From contig CAUJLY010000004.1 in the NCBI GenBank assembly GCA_963281155.1, positions 1,550,001-1,614,000 of the forward strand: DNA of 64,000 nt, in the 5' to 3' direction. A program made the translations under genes and the position numbers. The stretch comes from Rhabditophanes sp. KR3021. Its lineage: Eukaryota > Nematoda > Chromadorea > Rhabditida > Alloionematidae. This document shows, piece after piece, positions 13,605-24,600 of this stretch. Below the pieces are notes generated by a model that was given only the letters and a program-made list of their open reading frames with translations, was not told the DNA's origin and did not search any database. Each line of letters begins with the position of its first letter. Within the stretch, counting starts at the first letter, position 1.

Positions 13605-14871
13605 TTAGACAATATCGTTTTCAGTTATGCCCAAGTCTGCTAGTTGATAGGTCACAATGTCGAGGTAGGAATGATCAGGGTAGCCGAAACGAGAGGCACC
13701 GCCACTTTTTTTGGTTTTATGAGAGATGCCATTCCAGATAAGGCAATTTCTTTTTCCGTTTGTGTTTGAATCGCCAACTGTGAAGATTAATCTTCTTTCA
13801 AAAGCTATTTTTAGTAATTGCAAGACTTTGTTTCCTTCGTCGTTATTAGGAAGATATGCTGTTCTATAAACACCTGAAAAGGGTACTCCTGGTCTTAAGT
13901 GATTTGTCTGAAATATTAATAATTAATACATACCCAATCATATGGCTTACCCTTTGAATTCCACCTGGAATAGAATAAATAATTTGGATGAATCCATTGG
14001 CATCACTGTGTCCAGGCACAGTTTCTTGTACGTTGGATATAGTCATAGTGCCGCCTGGTGGTTGAGGGCCCTTGCCAATTTTGTAAACTTTGTTGCATAG
14101 AGGACATTGTTGTCTGTGAAAGAAGGATTCAGTAATACAATTTGCATGAAACATATGACCGCAGTTGGATAATTTAACTGTTTCATTGGTAGGGTCGGTA
14201 TCTTTGAGGGAAATTATACAAATAGCGCAATTGTCTTCATCTATCTCGTTAATTTGAGAAGCTGTCAATGGTACCAAAACTTCGTCTTCTCTTCTATTTG
14301 GACTGTCCAGAAAAGTAAGACAAGCTAAGGGAGTCCTTGTTTGCGCTTCAATTAATTCCCTAAAAGCGTTCTCGAACAAATTAATCGTAGTCGCATTGAT
14401 ATCAATAAACGTTAATTGCCTCAAAGATCCGAAATGACCGATATTATGCAACGCCATCCTGCACATTTCTGCACCATCTCGCGCAGATATATGGAAGGCT
14501 CCTGTTCCAATAGCTGGAATGCAAATATGGGTGTAATGCTCATGGGTAGCTCGTTGAAATACATTCTCATAAATGCGGGAAAATGAGTAACGATCATGTT
14601 TTCGAACGACAACGAGCATAATTTTTTGATTAAGATTTGGGCCGCCATTTATAATTTGAATAGGTGAGTCGTCTCTTGCTGCTCTGGCCACACTTAATTC
14701 GCCCCATGCAGCTCCTCCAGCAGCACTGAATACTGCCATTCCTGCCCCATACTTTAGTTCTAACTTGGAAGTGGTAGATACCACTAAGCAGTCAGCATTC
14801 CTTTGATCGGCTATGTTGCCGACTTTGAAGTTGATCTGGAGACTCTTGTATGTTAAAGTATTATTAGACAT
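13605..14871 (-). CDS. Macrodomain-RING-Deltex C-terminal (DTC) domain protein
   Basis: Exons 13951-14871 and 13605-13907 flank a 43-bp intron and give 407 residues. The start is MSNNTLTYK; codons further upstream look like leader. A macrodomain spans about 5-175. Its first loop reads DCLVVSTTS where active macrodomains have an Asn-containing NAAN-like motif, followed by KYGAGMAVFSAAGG and later IPAIGTGAFHISA. A RING-H2 spans 215-259 (C215, C218, C237, H239, H242, C245, C256, C259), then KIGKGPQPPGGTM, the Deltex linker signature. The DTC domain covers about 265-407 (FIQIIYSIPGGIQ, LIFTVGDSNTNG, RFGYPDHSYLDIV). Deltex proteins are E3 ligases whose DTC binds ADP-ribose/NAD+. Measured against human DTX2 from memory, the ligand and catalytic positions S568, H582, H594 and E608 are N355, S369, F381 and Q395 here. 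Domain calls are secure; retained activity is doubtful. Confidence 0.9.
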
Positions 14872-15868
14872 ACCTAATAGCTTATTAATAAATCCAGTAC
14901 AATATTTCGAAAGGTAGCGTGTAAATATGGTGTAGCTTTCATGCAAAGTAAACGCACTCCTTTCCTTCGTGTCAAGAAAAAAGTAATTAAAATGTTTATC
15001 AAAAAGTAACAGATCAACAATACAGCATAAAATATTCGTTGAGTAATATGTTTAAGAGTAGGGCTCCTACAACTAGTCAGTGAACTGGATCCCACGAGCG
15101 ACAGAGGGACAAGGATGGATAAGGACTCTATTAATAACAAGAAATATGGCACACCACAATAAGGCTTATAGATAACACTTAGATTAAAAGAAGGCATTAA
15201 TAAAAGATAACACAAACATACCCACGCTTTTTCAGCGTTCTGTGGGCTCTGGTGATATTTCGCTTAATATAAACAACTGAGTCTCTTAAACGTGATTTCT
15301 GAAGTTATGCAATAATCGTAATGAACATATAAAGAAGATTAGAATGGCAAAAAGGGACTATACAATAAAAGGTAATGTTAATGAAAGTAGCGGTAATAAG
15401 GTTAGATTTCGTAACATTGTGAGGATGCTGGAACAGTGTTACTTCTAAATCTGCATTACGTTTTAATATTACACATAAAATGTAAAATAAAGATTGTTTA
15501 CGGATTGATTCACAAAATTGCTTATAAATAAGAGAAACCTTACAGTGTAGTTAATATATTTTTACAAATAAATTAAAATAATCCATTTGAAGATTAACAT
15601 CAAGAGACAACTCTAAGTCTTCAACAAGTAACAAGAAATCTCACCAATCGGCAGCACATCATACGATTATTAATTTGTGTGATGTATATCTGTTACACGG
15701 AAATAAAGTTCCGGAAAAATCAAATATCCAAGAAGTGTTGGACATTTCCGGAAAATCATGGTAAATCATTGAAATTATATAGATATTTTTAATACAAAGA
15801 CATGTTTTTAAGACTTAAATGTTTATAAATCTAAAATATTACCAAAAAAGGAATAAAAATAGACCAAC
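14872..15868. other. Intergenic region
   Basis: About 1 kb between the macro-RING-DTC gene and the transposon fossil. A small hairpin-capable element lies near 15222-15250 (ACGCT-GAAAA-AGCGT on the minus strand). No gene was seen. Confidence 0.4.
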
Positions 15869-16878
15869 TTAATTCATCTTATTAGGTTTTAAAATTAAGT
15901 GAGCATTTAAAGTTCCATGAGTTAGGCTAGTTCTATTATATCTTAGTGATCTTCTTACTGCCGAAAAAGATCCCTCAGATGAAATTGTAGTAAGTTGAAC
16001 CGTTTTGTATCTTTCATATTCAAGAGCTAGTGAAGGGAACAAACTCTTATTTTCAGCCAAAAGATGTCAGAATCCTTGTCCCTATTTTGATGGATCAAAT
16101 TCATGTATAGCTGCTTTTCTGTAAGGGTTGCTGGTGTCAGATAACTATCATCTTCATTATTTTCTCGGGAGCTTTCAATGTTTTGAAAGAAGCATGTACT
16201 AGCAGCTTCCCACTCTTGCGAGCTTAAATTTGATATCTTTTTGTACGATTGCCTGTTGTCTAAGAATAAGGCTCGAACATAATATTTGTTTAGCGGCAGA
16301 AAAGATTTTTCACATTAGATAAAATTAAATTAGCGAATTCCAGGATAACATTATCATCAATGTCTAATAGTAGCAAGGGATCTGAACGAGCAGAGTCAAC
16401 AATAACATCGCTATCTTCGGTTGGGCTTGATGAATCTTGAAAGAAAACTGAAACATCTTGGCTTCCAATTGAAATACTAGCTTGATAGCTTTGAGAAGAA
16501 ATGTTATTGCAATAAATACACAATGTAATTATAATGGTATTTATTTACTGATTAGGTATAGGTATAACTATGATAGGTTATATGTACAGAATGCTTAATT
16601 TTAGCTTTATGTTAGTTATATACATGATCCATGTCATCCTTTATTGATCATTTATAGCAGTTATACCCTCCATCAATAAACTTTTCCAATTCGCCAATTA
16701 ATTCATTCACTAACAAAGCACCATCAGATATAGTCAAAGATTGACTCCTTTTTAATGTCTTTTCAATAGGATCCAAAAGACAAGTTACTCGATACATCAA
16801 TCTCCTTTCACTTATTGATAAGTTAATAATTTTAGATAGTTTACAATTTACGTGTGCGAGCCACAAGTAGGATATCAA
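15869..16878 (-). mobile_element. hAT-family DNA transposase remnant
   Basis: The minus strand carries broken pieces of a transposase. At 15869-16060 the frame has FPSLALEYERY, then TTISSEGSFSAVRR and TSLTHGTLNAHLILK. This follows the hAT C-terminal dimerisation pattern (tryptophan/FP.LA, SxxxERSFS-like, R..L, L..L..L). Just upstream the matching frame shifts by one base (DSDIFWL precedes AENKSLFP out of frame). Further upstream, 16290-16523 and 16648-16878 hold more fragments (LDIDDNVILEFANLIL, SISERRLMYRVTCLLDP) separated by stops. There is no intact ORF. I could not find convincing terminal inverted repeats or an 8-bp target duplication by eye. It is an old, immobile copy. Confidence 0.6.
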
Positions 16879-17317
16879 TCTTTATTAGATATTAAGTATA
16901 AGTTGAGTCGATAAAATATAAATAATGAGTTACATAAAACAAAGCATTTAAAAATATATCAGTCAGGTAATAAATCAAAAATGACTTGAAAGTTTACTTT
17001 TTTGAAACGGATACATTTTATCATTGTCCGAGATAGGTTCTATGGACGTATATTTCCACAAACGTATCCAAAGACATAAAATTCACTACACGAGTAATCG
17101 AAAGCTGAAAACAATTATATTCTTACAAACTACCTATCTATTTGTTGAAAAAAATGTGCACAAGAAGTACCAAACAGTTATAAGCACTAAGTCATAGAAG
17201 AGAAGTGTGTATAAAAAATATTTACCCTTTGTCTTGAATTTATCTAAAACAAATAGGATATCTCATCACCAGCTTTCTTTTAGTAAATCCATATTTCTTT
17301 TATATATTTTAAGTTAA
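16879..17317. other. Intergenic, upstream of the leucine-rich gene
   Basis: 439 bp of AT-rich sequence between the transposase fossil and the start codon at 17318. Nothing recognised. Confidence 0.4.
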
Positions 17318-18970
17318 ATGAGGTATGTGATTCCTATTGAATTAGCATTGGCCCAGCCGCATATTCGGCATGATTGTAATTTGCCCTTTGGTGTTAAGGT
17401 GAAGTTGGGTCAGACGAGTGTGAGGAATTACAATAGTATGAATAATTATTTCTATAAATGTAACGACTTTTGTGGATCAGTTGCTCATACGGATGATTAT
17501 ATTTGTGAATTGTCCTTGAATTATTATAGCGCGAGAGTTTTATTTCTTGACACAGTTGAAAATGAAGAAGGATGGAGTAATTTTATTGATGCCATACCTT
17601 GTGTTTTTTTTGACACTATTACGACGCTAAAGATCAAATTGTATTATGAAATGGCCATAAAGGATAATTTCGATGTTATTCAGCAAGCAGATAAAGTTCA
17701 TTATAATGCTATGGTCAGGATGATCAAGAAATTCTTTGAAAAGGCTAAATATATCAACACAATCATTATTTATTTCTGTGATGAAGTTTATAATGCGGAG
17801 ACATTTATCGAAATATTATCTGTTTTCAAAAATACCGAAATTACAAGAATAATAATTTGCCAATTTAATTTAAACTTCCTCGGCAGTCTTATCAACTTCA
17901 AAAGAACATTATTTTCTAATCTACCTTATTTACAAAGAATGGATGTTAAGGTGTTTATTACAGATGAGATATCAGATGCGGAGTATAAATTATTCTTTGA
18001 TTTACTACTCAAATGTAAAGTAAAGTGGATGAATGTGTATTTGTGTTTAAAGAAATTAAGTATAATTGAATGTATTTCAAAATTTACTGGACAAATATCA
18101 AGAACGAATATTAAGTTTATTCTGGATGATAGTGGTAATTTGAGTTTTGAGGATTACAATGAAAATGAAGTTCTTAAAATGGAATATTTTAGAACATCTC
18201 TTTCTTTATTTGCAAATTATTTAACAGGCTATTCATATTCATTTTTGAAAGATCTTAAGATACTAATTATAATATCAAGCACCCTCAAGTATTGGTCAAA
18301 TGACATCAAAATAGTTAAGAGCAATTTTTCTTATTTAGAAAATCTAAAATCTTTGCATGTCAAATTAGATTATGATGATTCATTTTCGAGGAAAAAAATT
18401 AGATTAATTACTGATATAGTTTGCAGTGCACCTACTTCATTAAATTCTTTACTTCTAGATTCGTGTACAATTGGAATGAATTATTGTGGAAATAAATTAG
18501 CCAAAGCGTGCCCCAATTTGAAAAAATTAGCAATTGATTATAAACATGTAAGGTATGGAAGAGACTACCTTCAGTATCATGAGTTAAATTATTTTATGGC
18601 TTTCAAGAATCTTCAAATTTTATACTTAAATTGCACAACGGAAGATTTTGCATTTCCACCAACTCTTCGTGTCCTGCGATTTACCTGCAAAGATCCTTAT
18701 TACGAAAGATACAATGTGAAGGTCCCGTATTGCATGGCAGATGCAGCTGTAATAAAGATGGAAAATTTTGTAATAAATACAGAAAGATTTGGAACTGCTG
18801 GCAATTTTTTAAAATTAGATTGTTGCTGTAATAAAAAGAGACAATCTTTTCAAAGTATTGTTACATTCAATTATTATACCCCGTTTTTTGTACAAATTTA
18901 TCATTTGCAGTCGATTAGTGATTGGGATTTGCATATTCAATGTATGGAAAAGAGTAACGATGTCTTATGA
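17318..18970 (+). CDS. Leucine-rich nematode protein, member A of a local family
   Basis: A single uninterrupted 550-residue frame beginning MRYVIPIELALAQPHIR. There is no signal peptide. The body alternates Leu/Ile-rich strands and helices in the manner of degenerate LRRs (FKNLQILYLNC, FPPTLRVLRFTC, ACPNLKKLAIDY). A Cys cluster (LDCCCNKK) sits near the C-terminus. It is paralogous to the gene at 28353-29977, sharing the N-terminal A-[LI]-[AS]-Q-P motif, the PNLKKL/PKLKEL block, [AI][FY]PP.LRVL and a Cys-x-Cys near the end. No F-box is recognisable, although the layout resembles F-box/LRR proteins whose F-box has decayed. Lack of introns distinguishes it from its neighbours and fits retrocopy or recent expansion. 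Function unknown. Confidence 0.78.
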   Translation: MRYVIPIELALAQPHIRHDCNLPFGVKVKLGQTSVRNYNSMNNYFYKCNDFCGSVAHTDDYICELSLNYYSARVLFLDTVENEEGWSNFIDAIPCVFFDTITTLKIKLYYEMAIKDNFDVIQQADKVHYNAMVRMIKKFFEKAKYINTIIIYFCDEVYNAETFIEILSVFKNTEITRIIICQFNLNFLGSLINFKRTLFSNLPYLQRMDVKVFITDEISDAEYKLFFDLLLKCKVKWMNVYLCLKKLSIIECISKFTGQISRTNIKFILDDSGNLSFEDYNENEVLKMEYFRTSLSLFANYLTGYSYSFLKDLKILIIISSTLKYWSNDIKIVKSNFSYLENLKSLHVKLDYDDSFSRKKIRLITDIVCSAPTSLNSLLLDSCTIGMNYCGNKLAKACPNLKKLAIDYKHVRYGRDYLQYHELNYFMAFKNLQILYLNCTTEDFAFPPTLRVLRFTCKDPYYERYNVKVPYCMADAAVIKMENFVINTERFGTAGNFLKLDCCCNKKRQSFQSIVTFNYYTPFFVQIYHLQSISDWDLHIQCMEKSNDVL

Positions 18971-19723
18971 AACATTATTACTGTTAGAATTTGATGGTGA
19001 TTTGGATAAGGAATAAACGTTTTTTATATTTTACAACATCTATGAATAGCAAAAATATTTTAGACAAAGTCAAAGAAAAATGTTTATTGATTAATTCAGA
19101 TGTAAATAAAGAACATTTATGATATTTTTAACCCTCGTAAACACCAAAAAAACTAATGAATTTACTGTGCCAGAATGAATTAAAGTTGTTCTTGAAATCA
19201 GTTGCTATTTAAATAATCCAACGAATACATGTTGGAATTACTATTTGGAAAAAGATATAACTGAAAATACTGGTCATTTCAGTCCTAAGGCAGTATTCCA
19301 TTTCAACCACCTTCTCGAGTTGCTTAGAACGCAATGCACATCTCCATAGATTACACGTAAAATTGAACTAAATATGGCGTACATTTGAATAATATCAACG
19401 ATTTTATTAATTTATCAAAACAATTAACGCCATATTCCAACTTATTTACATCGTCCACGGTATCATGAATGGCAAGTTATTTTTGTATTATTTTATTATA
19501 AAGACATCTCTTACATTTATGATTGTTATACGTGTTTTAAATTACTTATCGCCAATACACTGTATTCCAAGGAAAGTTGCAATAAAAGTGTTTCTGCATA
19601 GCTTCGCTTTGAGACCAGTTATCAGATTGTATTTTTGAAATTAGTTTTTAATTTCTATGTAGTTTAATTTGAATAGGTCGTTCTTATAATAAAATTGTTT
19701 AGTTTTAGAGAATAAATTCAAGG
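18971..19723. other. Intergenic, upstream of vig-1
   Basis: 753 bp. It contains the presumed vig-1 promoter close to 19700. No coding frame or RNA gene was seen. Confidence 0.4.
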
Positions 19724-20775
19724 ATGCAATACGGAATAAAGGTCTCAAATAAGTACCATTTCACTTCTGATGACGAAGGTACGTTTAAATGAGCCTGCTA
19801 GTTATTTTTATTAACCCTTTAGATGTATCTGACCCCTCAGAGCTTCTTGCTCGCGCTGTCGCCAGTGACATCAGAAAAAAGGAAAAGGCCGTCCAAGAGG
19901 CCAAAGCTGCCGAAGCTGCTGCCATCATTGAAAAAGCCGCTGCTATCAAAAGCGAGAAAGCTGGTGCCGCAAAGAAAGCCACTGAAAAAGGAGCCGGTAA
20001 GACTCGCGCAGGTGGAGAAAGAAGAGAAGATGGACGCCCTCCAAGACCAAGTGGCGATCGTGCTCCAAGACCACCCCGTAATTTTACTCCAAAGGAGTCT
20101 GTCCAACAGAAAGTCGAAGGTGAAGAAGACTTTGGAGTGAATGTCCGTTCCCCAAGGACCAAAAAGATTCCTACTCGTCGTCCAGACAACAAGGACGAAA
20201 GAAAACCACGTGCATCGGGCTCTGACAAGACTGGGGTTCGCTCAATTCCAAAGCGCGAGGGAGCTGGCAAAGGGAACTGGGGAACTGTTTGTGACGACTT
20301 AGCTGCTTCTGAAGCTCCAGCTGACACCAGTGCTACCGAAAATGTTGATACAACTGTTGCCAGTGACACCGAAAATGTCGCTTCTGAGGAGCCCAAAGAA
20401 GAAGTCCAAAAGACCATAACCTTAAAAGAATACAAGGCTCAAATTGCCGACGCCAAGAAAAGCGAACTTCCCTTCAAAATCAGACAAATCAGCGAGCAAG
20501 AGTTCAAAAAACTGAACTTGGTCCAAATGCCCAAGAAGAAGCCTGATGCTGGAAACGCTCATGAAGTTGAAATTATCAGACGTGACTCAAAGAAACAAAT
20601 CATCAACCTTGACCTTACCTTTGCCGACCCAAACAAGCCAGTCAGAAGAGACAACCGCGATGGAGGCGAACGCCGTGAAGGAAACCGCTCAGGAGAAAAC
20701 AAAGAACGTCGCCCACGCAAGAACCAAAACTTCCTTTTGAAGGAGTCTGCCTTCCCAGCTCTTGGCACCGCCTAA
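19724..20775 (+). CDS. vig-1: VIG-1 / SERBP1-HABP4 family RNA-binding protein
   Basis: Exons 19724-19778 and 19823-20775 flank a 44-bp intron and give 335 residues. Exon 1 encodes MQYGIKVSNKYHFTSDDE and joins to DVSDPSELLARA, matching the conserved N-terminal 'N-[KR]-[FY]-x-L/F-x-DDE-x-DP' start of the family. Next comes an Ala/Lys/Glu-rich helix, a basic Arg/Gly/Pro-rich tract, and the HABP4/PAI-RBP1 core (KTGVRSIPKREGAGKGNWG, then ITLKEYKAQ, LPFKIRQISEQEF). An RRD/GGERREGNRSG tail ends in FPALGTA. Family knowledge: it binds ribosomes and mRNA; Drosophila Vig and C. elegans VIG-1 co-purify with RISC. Codon use is GC-richer than the neighbours, as in highly expressed genes. Confidence 0.95.
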
Positions 20776-21187
20776 ACTCCCAATGAACTTACATCGTTAT
20801 ATTTGTTGATTGTTACCTGCTTTTAAATCTCTTCTTATAAGTTGTTAATAATATTATATGTTCTCAATTATATCCTAAACGAAGTACCTTTTGTCTAATG
20901 CTTTATAAAACTGTTATTTAAACATATATAAAAGTTTTGAGAACGTCGTAATTATAAGATTTCTCCTATAATACTGTATACACAAAGATTGGCAAGTTTA
21001 AGATGAGATATGTCTGCAAGTGGAGAAGAACATCCATTCACGACCCCATTTTAATATTTAACTCGATAAAGAATATGCGTTTGTACTTGATTAATTTGTT
21101 TATTAGTTTATTAATGTAAATTTATTAGTAATAAATAGTTGTTTTTGGAGAACAATCCACTTCGGGTTCAGTATTTTTGCATTCAAA
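20776..21187. other. Intergenic between vig-1 and the transporter gene
   Basis: 412 bp holding the vig-1 3' UTR and the upstream region of the transporter gene. No gene was seen. Confidence 0.4.
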
Positions 21188-23441
21188 ATGGTTGGTTTGC
21201 GGAAGAAGATAAGGAATTTGGTGGGAAAGAGTGAAGATGGCCGTCCTAGATTATTGCCACCTCACGAACAACCTGCTTTAGTTGGAGAAAAAGGGAAGGT
21301 TGAGCCATTGTTCCAACCGCACGAGAACATCGCAATAACTAAAGGACAGCGAAAACAGTTGTTAAATGAAATAGCCAAACTTGGTGCAGTCGTCAAGAAA
21401 CAATCCCTACTGGACGCCCTTGAAACTAGTATCATTAACAATACTGCCTTCCCATACAATGAACCTCCCGAACTATCATCCGATCGCGAAGCTTTCCTAT
21501 ACACCCAAATGCATCTACCTGTCCTGAATGCTATGACTCCTCAATATCGGTTGATGGATCACTTCAACTACATAGTCCAGGAAGATTCAAATGATGCCCA
21601 AGATCAAATTAGAAATGGGAATATTCAAATTGACAGGGCTGTAGATCGATTCTGGTTGCTGTTTACGATTATTCCTTCTAGATCTAATATGATTTTGATT
21701 CCCTTTATGATTGCTAAAGAAGGTTGGGCTGCTTTGTATATTTATTTGATCGTGCAGGTCGTATTCGCTTATCCTCTGGTGGTGTTTCACCTGAGTCTTG
21801 GTCAGTATTCAGGATCCAATCCGACTAGGATCTTCGGCAAGCTATCTGATACTTGGAAAGGTCTCAATATAATTATCCTACTTAATGTTGTTCTCTCAAT
21901 CACCATCGACTTCAAAGGCCTCAAAAGCTTCGGATACGAACTGACATTCTACGCAACTCAATTGCACAGATCTCATTTTGAGAGAAATATCTGCCCTAAA
22001 GATGACAACAGTTGTTTGAGTATCGGAATCATCAAAGAATGTCTGTCTGGAATGATGGATGTCTTTACGAATGATGAGCTTCCTGAGGAAATGGCCGCCT
22101 GCAATGCCTTCAACCAGCAGTCTAAGAATGTTTATTACGGAAGTCCTTCTCCAACTAAGTATATTACGTCTCCTAAGGGTACGGTGCATTTTTTGGATGT
22201 AGGTAAAAAAGTTGCAAATTATGATTAAGTTTATTACTTTTTAGCCAATTACAACTCCCATAAACATTGCAATTTTTACCCTTCTCTTGATGTGCCTAAA
22301 AAAGAAACGGCAAACAACAACAAAATTCCTTTATGCTATCTGGACTCCAATTGTAATGCTAATGGCCGTGGTAGGCTATGATATCATGGGAATCAGCTCT
22401 GCAAGAGAATTATGTGAAAATATGGTGTCAAAGAATAGTACCATTTTGCAGCCCGCCATTTGGGTAGGATGTATTTTGGATGTAATTTACAAGTTGCATC
22501 TGACCAGTGGGAGTTTAATCAAGATCGGGACATTCTTTCCTTTCAAATCAAATACCAAAATATTGAGTATGTTTCTGATAATTGCCGATACTGCCCTTTC
22601 TTTGCTGTTTATGCCGATTCAGTATGTTTTGTATCTTCACTTTCAAACTCTCCTAAATCCAACTCTCGAAGTTTCTAATGTCGAGGTTAGAAATATGTAC
22701 AGTGTCGGTCCGACATCGCAGTTATTTAATTATATGAATATCAAAGGGTATGGAATTGGATCTATTTTGTTTATCTCGACGGGTCTGTTTATTGTGCGGG
22801 TTTACAAATTCTCTCTTTACCTTGAAATTGTATTTGATCATTTGAAAGGATCCTCAACTCAATTCTACAATTTGTGGACAAAATTCCCATGGACCGCACT
22901 TCTAATTGGCGTTGGCATTATCTTCGCAATTAACGAATTTATACTAGTTCAGGATGTATTTGAAATAAGTGACGCTGTAGCCTTGAGGTCAACCTTCTTT
23001 ATCCCTGTAATTTTCTTTGAATTCATTATAATCTTTTACATGTACGGAGGAGACAAATTTATGAGCCATATGAAGTTGATGATGTCATCTAACAAGACGA
23101 TGGACGGATGTTTCTTGGTGATGTATAGAATAATCCTGCCACTGATCTTGTTGTTTTTGTTTATTTATCAACAATACCATGGAACAGTTGGACATATGTT
23201 GGAAAAAGGTTCGATAAATGCTTTTACCACATTCGACATGAGGGACCCAGAAACAATAGGTACTTTGATAATCTTCATCACGATCTACGGTTACGTCATC
23301 GCCAAACTGTTCGCCATCAAAAGTTGTGGTCGCAACTGGACTCTCGCCTTGACAACATTCAACTACTGGGGTCGCAACTCAGCTGAAATAATCAAACTTA
23401 CCAGAGACTTCGGGAAACGCGAAGGCTTAACCGTCAGATGA
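21188..23441 (+). CDS. Divergent SLC6 (sodium:neurotransmitter symporter)-like membrane protein
   Basis: Exons 21188-22198 and 22245-23441 flank a 46-bp intron and give 735 residues. A soluble N-terminus of about 150 residues is followed by roughly twelve hydrophobic segments. The SLC6 layout is recognisable: a TM1-TM2 block (FWLLFTIIPSRSNMILIPF, then AYPLVVFHLSLGQYSGSNP), a long loop with Cys pairs between TM3 and TM4, then IWTPIVMLMAVVGYDIMG and WVGCILDVIYKLHLTSGSL, like the TM5-TM6 region. The canonical TM1 signature (VGLGNVWRFPY), which binds Na+ and substrate, is replaced by IIPSRSNMILIPF, so ordinary Na+-coupled transport is doubtful. The C-terminal tail is basic (RDFGKREGLTVR). It probably belongs to a nematode-specific SNF-like branch. 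An unrelated 12-TM family is the main alternative. Confidence 0.75.
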
Positions 23442-24088
23442 CGTGAATGATTTACACCTGTTTTAATAAAATTGGGACACTTCATTTAACTTGCCGTCCA
23501 ATAAATTTTCTTTAATAAATTATACTTCCTTGGCAGGCCCATTTGTGCCGTATAAAACAAACTTAGGGACAACTTTGAATGAGATTAAATGGTTTTTGTA
23601 AATATATAATTCTCCTACCACACCAATCGTTTGCCACATTTTTTACAAACAAAGTACGAATTCGCTAGAGATGTAAATTCAGTGTGATATGGTTTATTTC
23701 AAAAGACACACCTGAGCATGTTTATTAAAATCCAATAAATTATCCTTTAACAAAGTCGCTTTTGATAGAAAACAATCTCGATTAAGCTTTTGCCCTTAAC
23801 AAATATATTTTAAACGCGCTTGGTTGAGTTGTACCCTAATTAGTAAAAGACATTGCACTAAATAAATTATGCACAAAAATGGGTTTCAGAATAATTAAAA
23901 TTTCTATGCATCACTTCCATGATTCAATAATTTTAATTTAGCTTATCATTACATTTATGCCATATTTTGCCACTTTTATCAAATACTAAACTCCGACAAC
24001 GATATAGATTAGAATAAACTGTCTTGAGATACTTGCTTTGCTAATTATACATTTAATTATCTTTATAGTGTTATTCATCCCACTATTA
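23442..24088. other. Intergenic region
   Basis: About 650 bp, AT-rich, after the transporter gene. A polyadenylation-like AATAAA is present near 23466. Nothing else was seen. Confidence 0.4.
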
Positions 24089-24600
24089 ATGTCCCATCAC
24101 AAAAGAAAGTATGAACACGACGATGCCCCATGTTCGAGCAAGAGGCCGAATCCATATGGTGAAACTGTTGTGCGGGCATCCTTTACGAAACCATTCCTAA
24201 AAGAAGATATCGAAAAGAAGGCTCGCGAGGAATTAATCCAAGAAGGAATAAACGAAAAACATAATGAAATTAACCGAGGCATATCACAAGCCCTTCTACG
24301 ACGTGAAAAACAACAAGAGCTAGAAGATGCTGCCACCGAAAACTTTGCTCGATACAAGGATGACGAAAAGATGAAAGCTCATTTGCTGAGTCAAGTTGTG
24401 TTTGATGACCCTATGTGTAGTCAAGGCGAAAATTTACAAAAAGAAATGATCTCCGGAATACTTTACCCAAAATATAAAGGTACTTTTCCTCAAAATAGAT
24501 TTGACATTGCGCCTGGTTATTGATGGATGATGCAAACAGATTAAATGGATTTGAGTCTAAATTGGCTTCCAAATTCAATGAAAGGAATTGTCCTCTTAAT
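24089..24600 (+). pseudogene. bud-13: BUD13 (RES complex splicing factor) C-terminal copy, disrupted
   Basis: The frame from ATG at 24089 reads MSHHKRKYEHDD and then the conserved BUD13 C-terminal region: YGETVVRASF, INRGISQALLRREKQQ, ENFARYKDDEKM, ending FPQNRFDIAPGY at a TGA (24521-24523). BUD13 proteins continue PGY-R-W-D, so the stop replaces the Arg codon (CGA to TGA). One base is also missing right after the Trp. In the shifted frame the homology resumes as DDANRLNGFESKLASK, the counterpart of the NGFE motif in BUD13. The long Ser/Arg-rich N-terminal part of the family is absent. Two disabling lesions plus truncation, with no introns inside, point to a decayed partial or retro-copied gene; the functional locus should be elsewhere. 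Confidence 0.8.

Noticed and set aside
15222..15250. Hairpin resembling a histone-type or RNA 3' stem-loop
   Set aside because: Only five perfect pairs, no neighbouring histone gene and no further structure.
19785..20435. Long minus-strand frame over vig-1
   Set aside because: It is the antisense shadow of a GC-rich, clearly homologous plus-strand gene; its Ser/Ala/Pro composition mirrors the Lys/Glu/Arg-rich sense protein.
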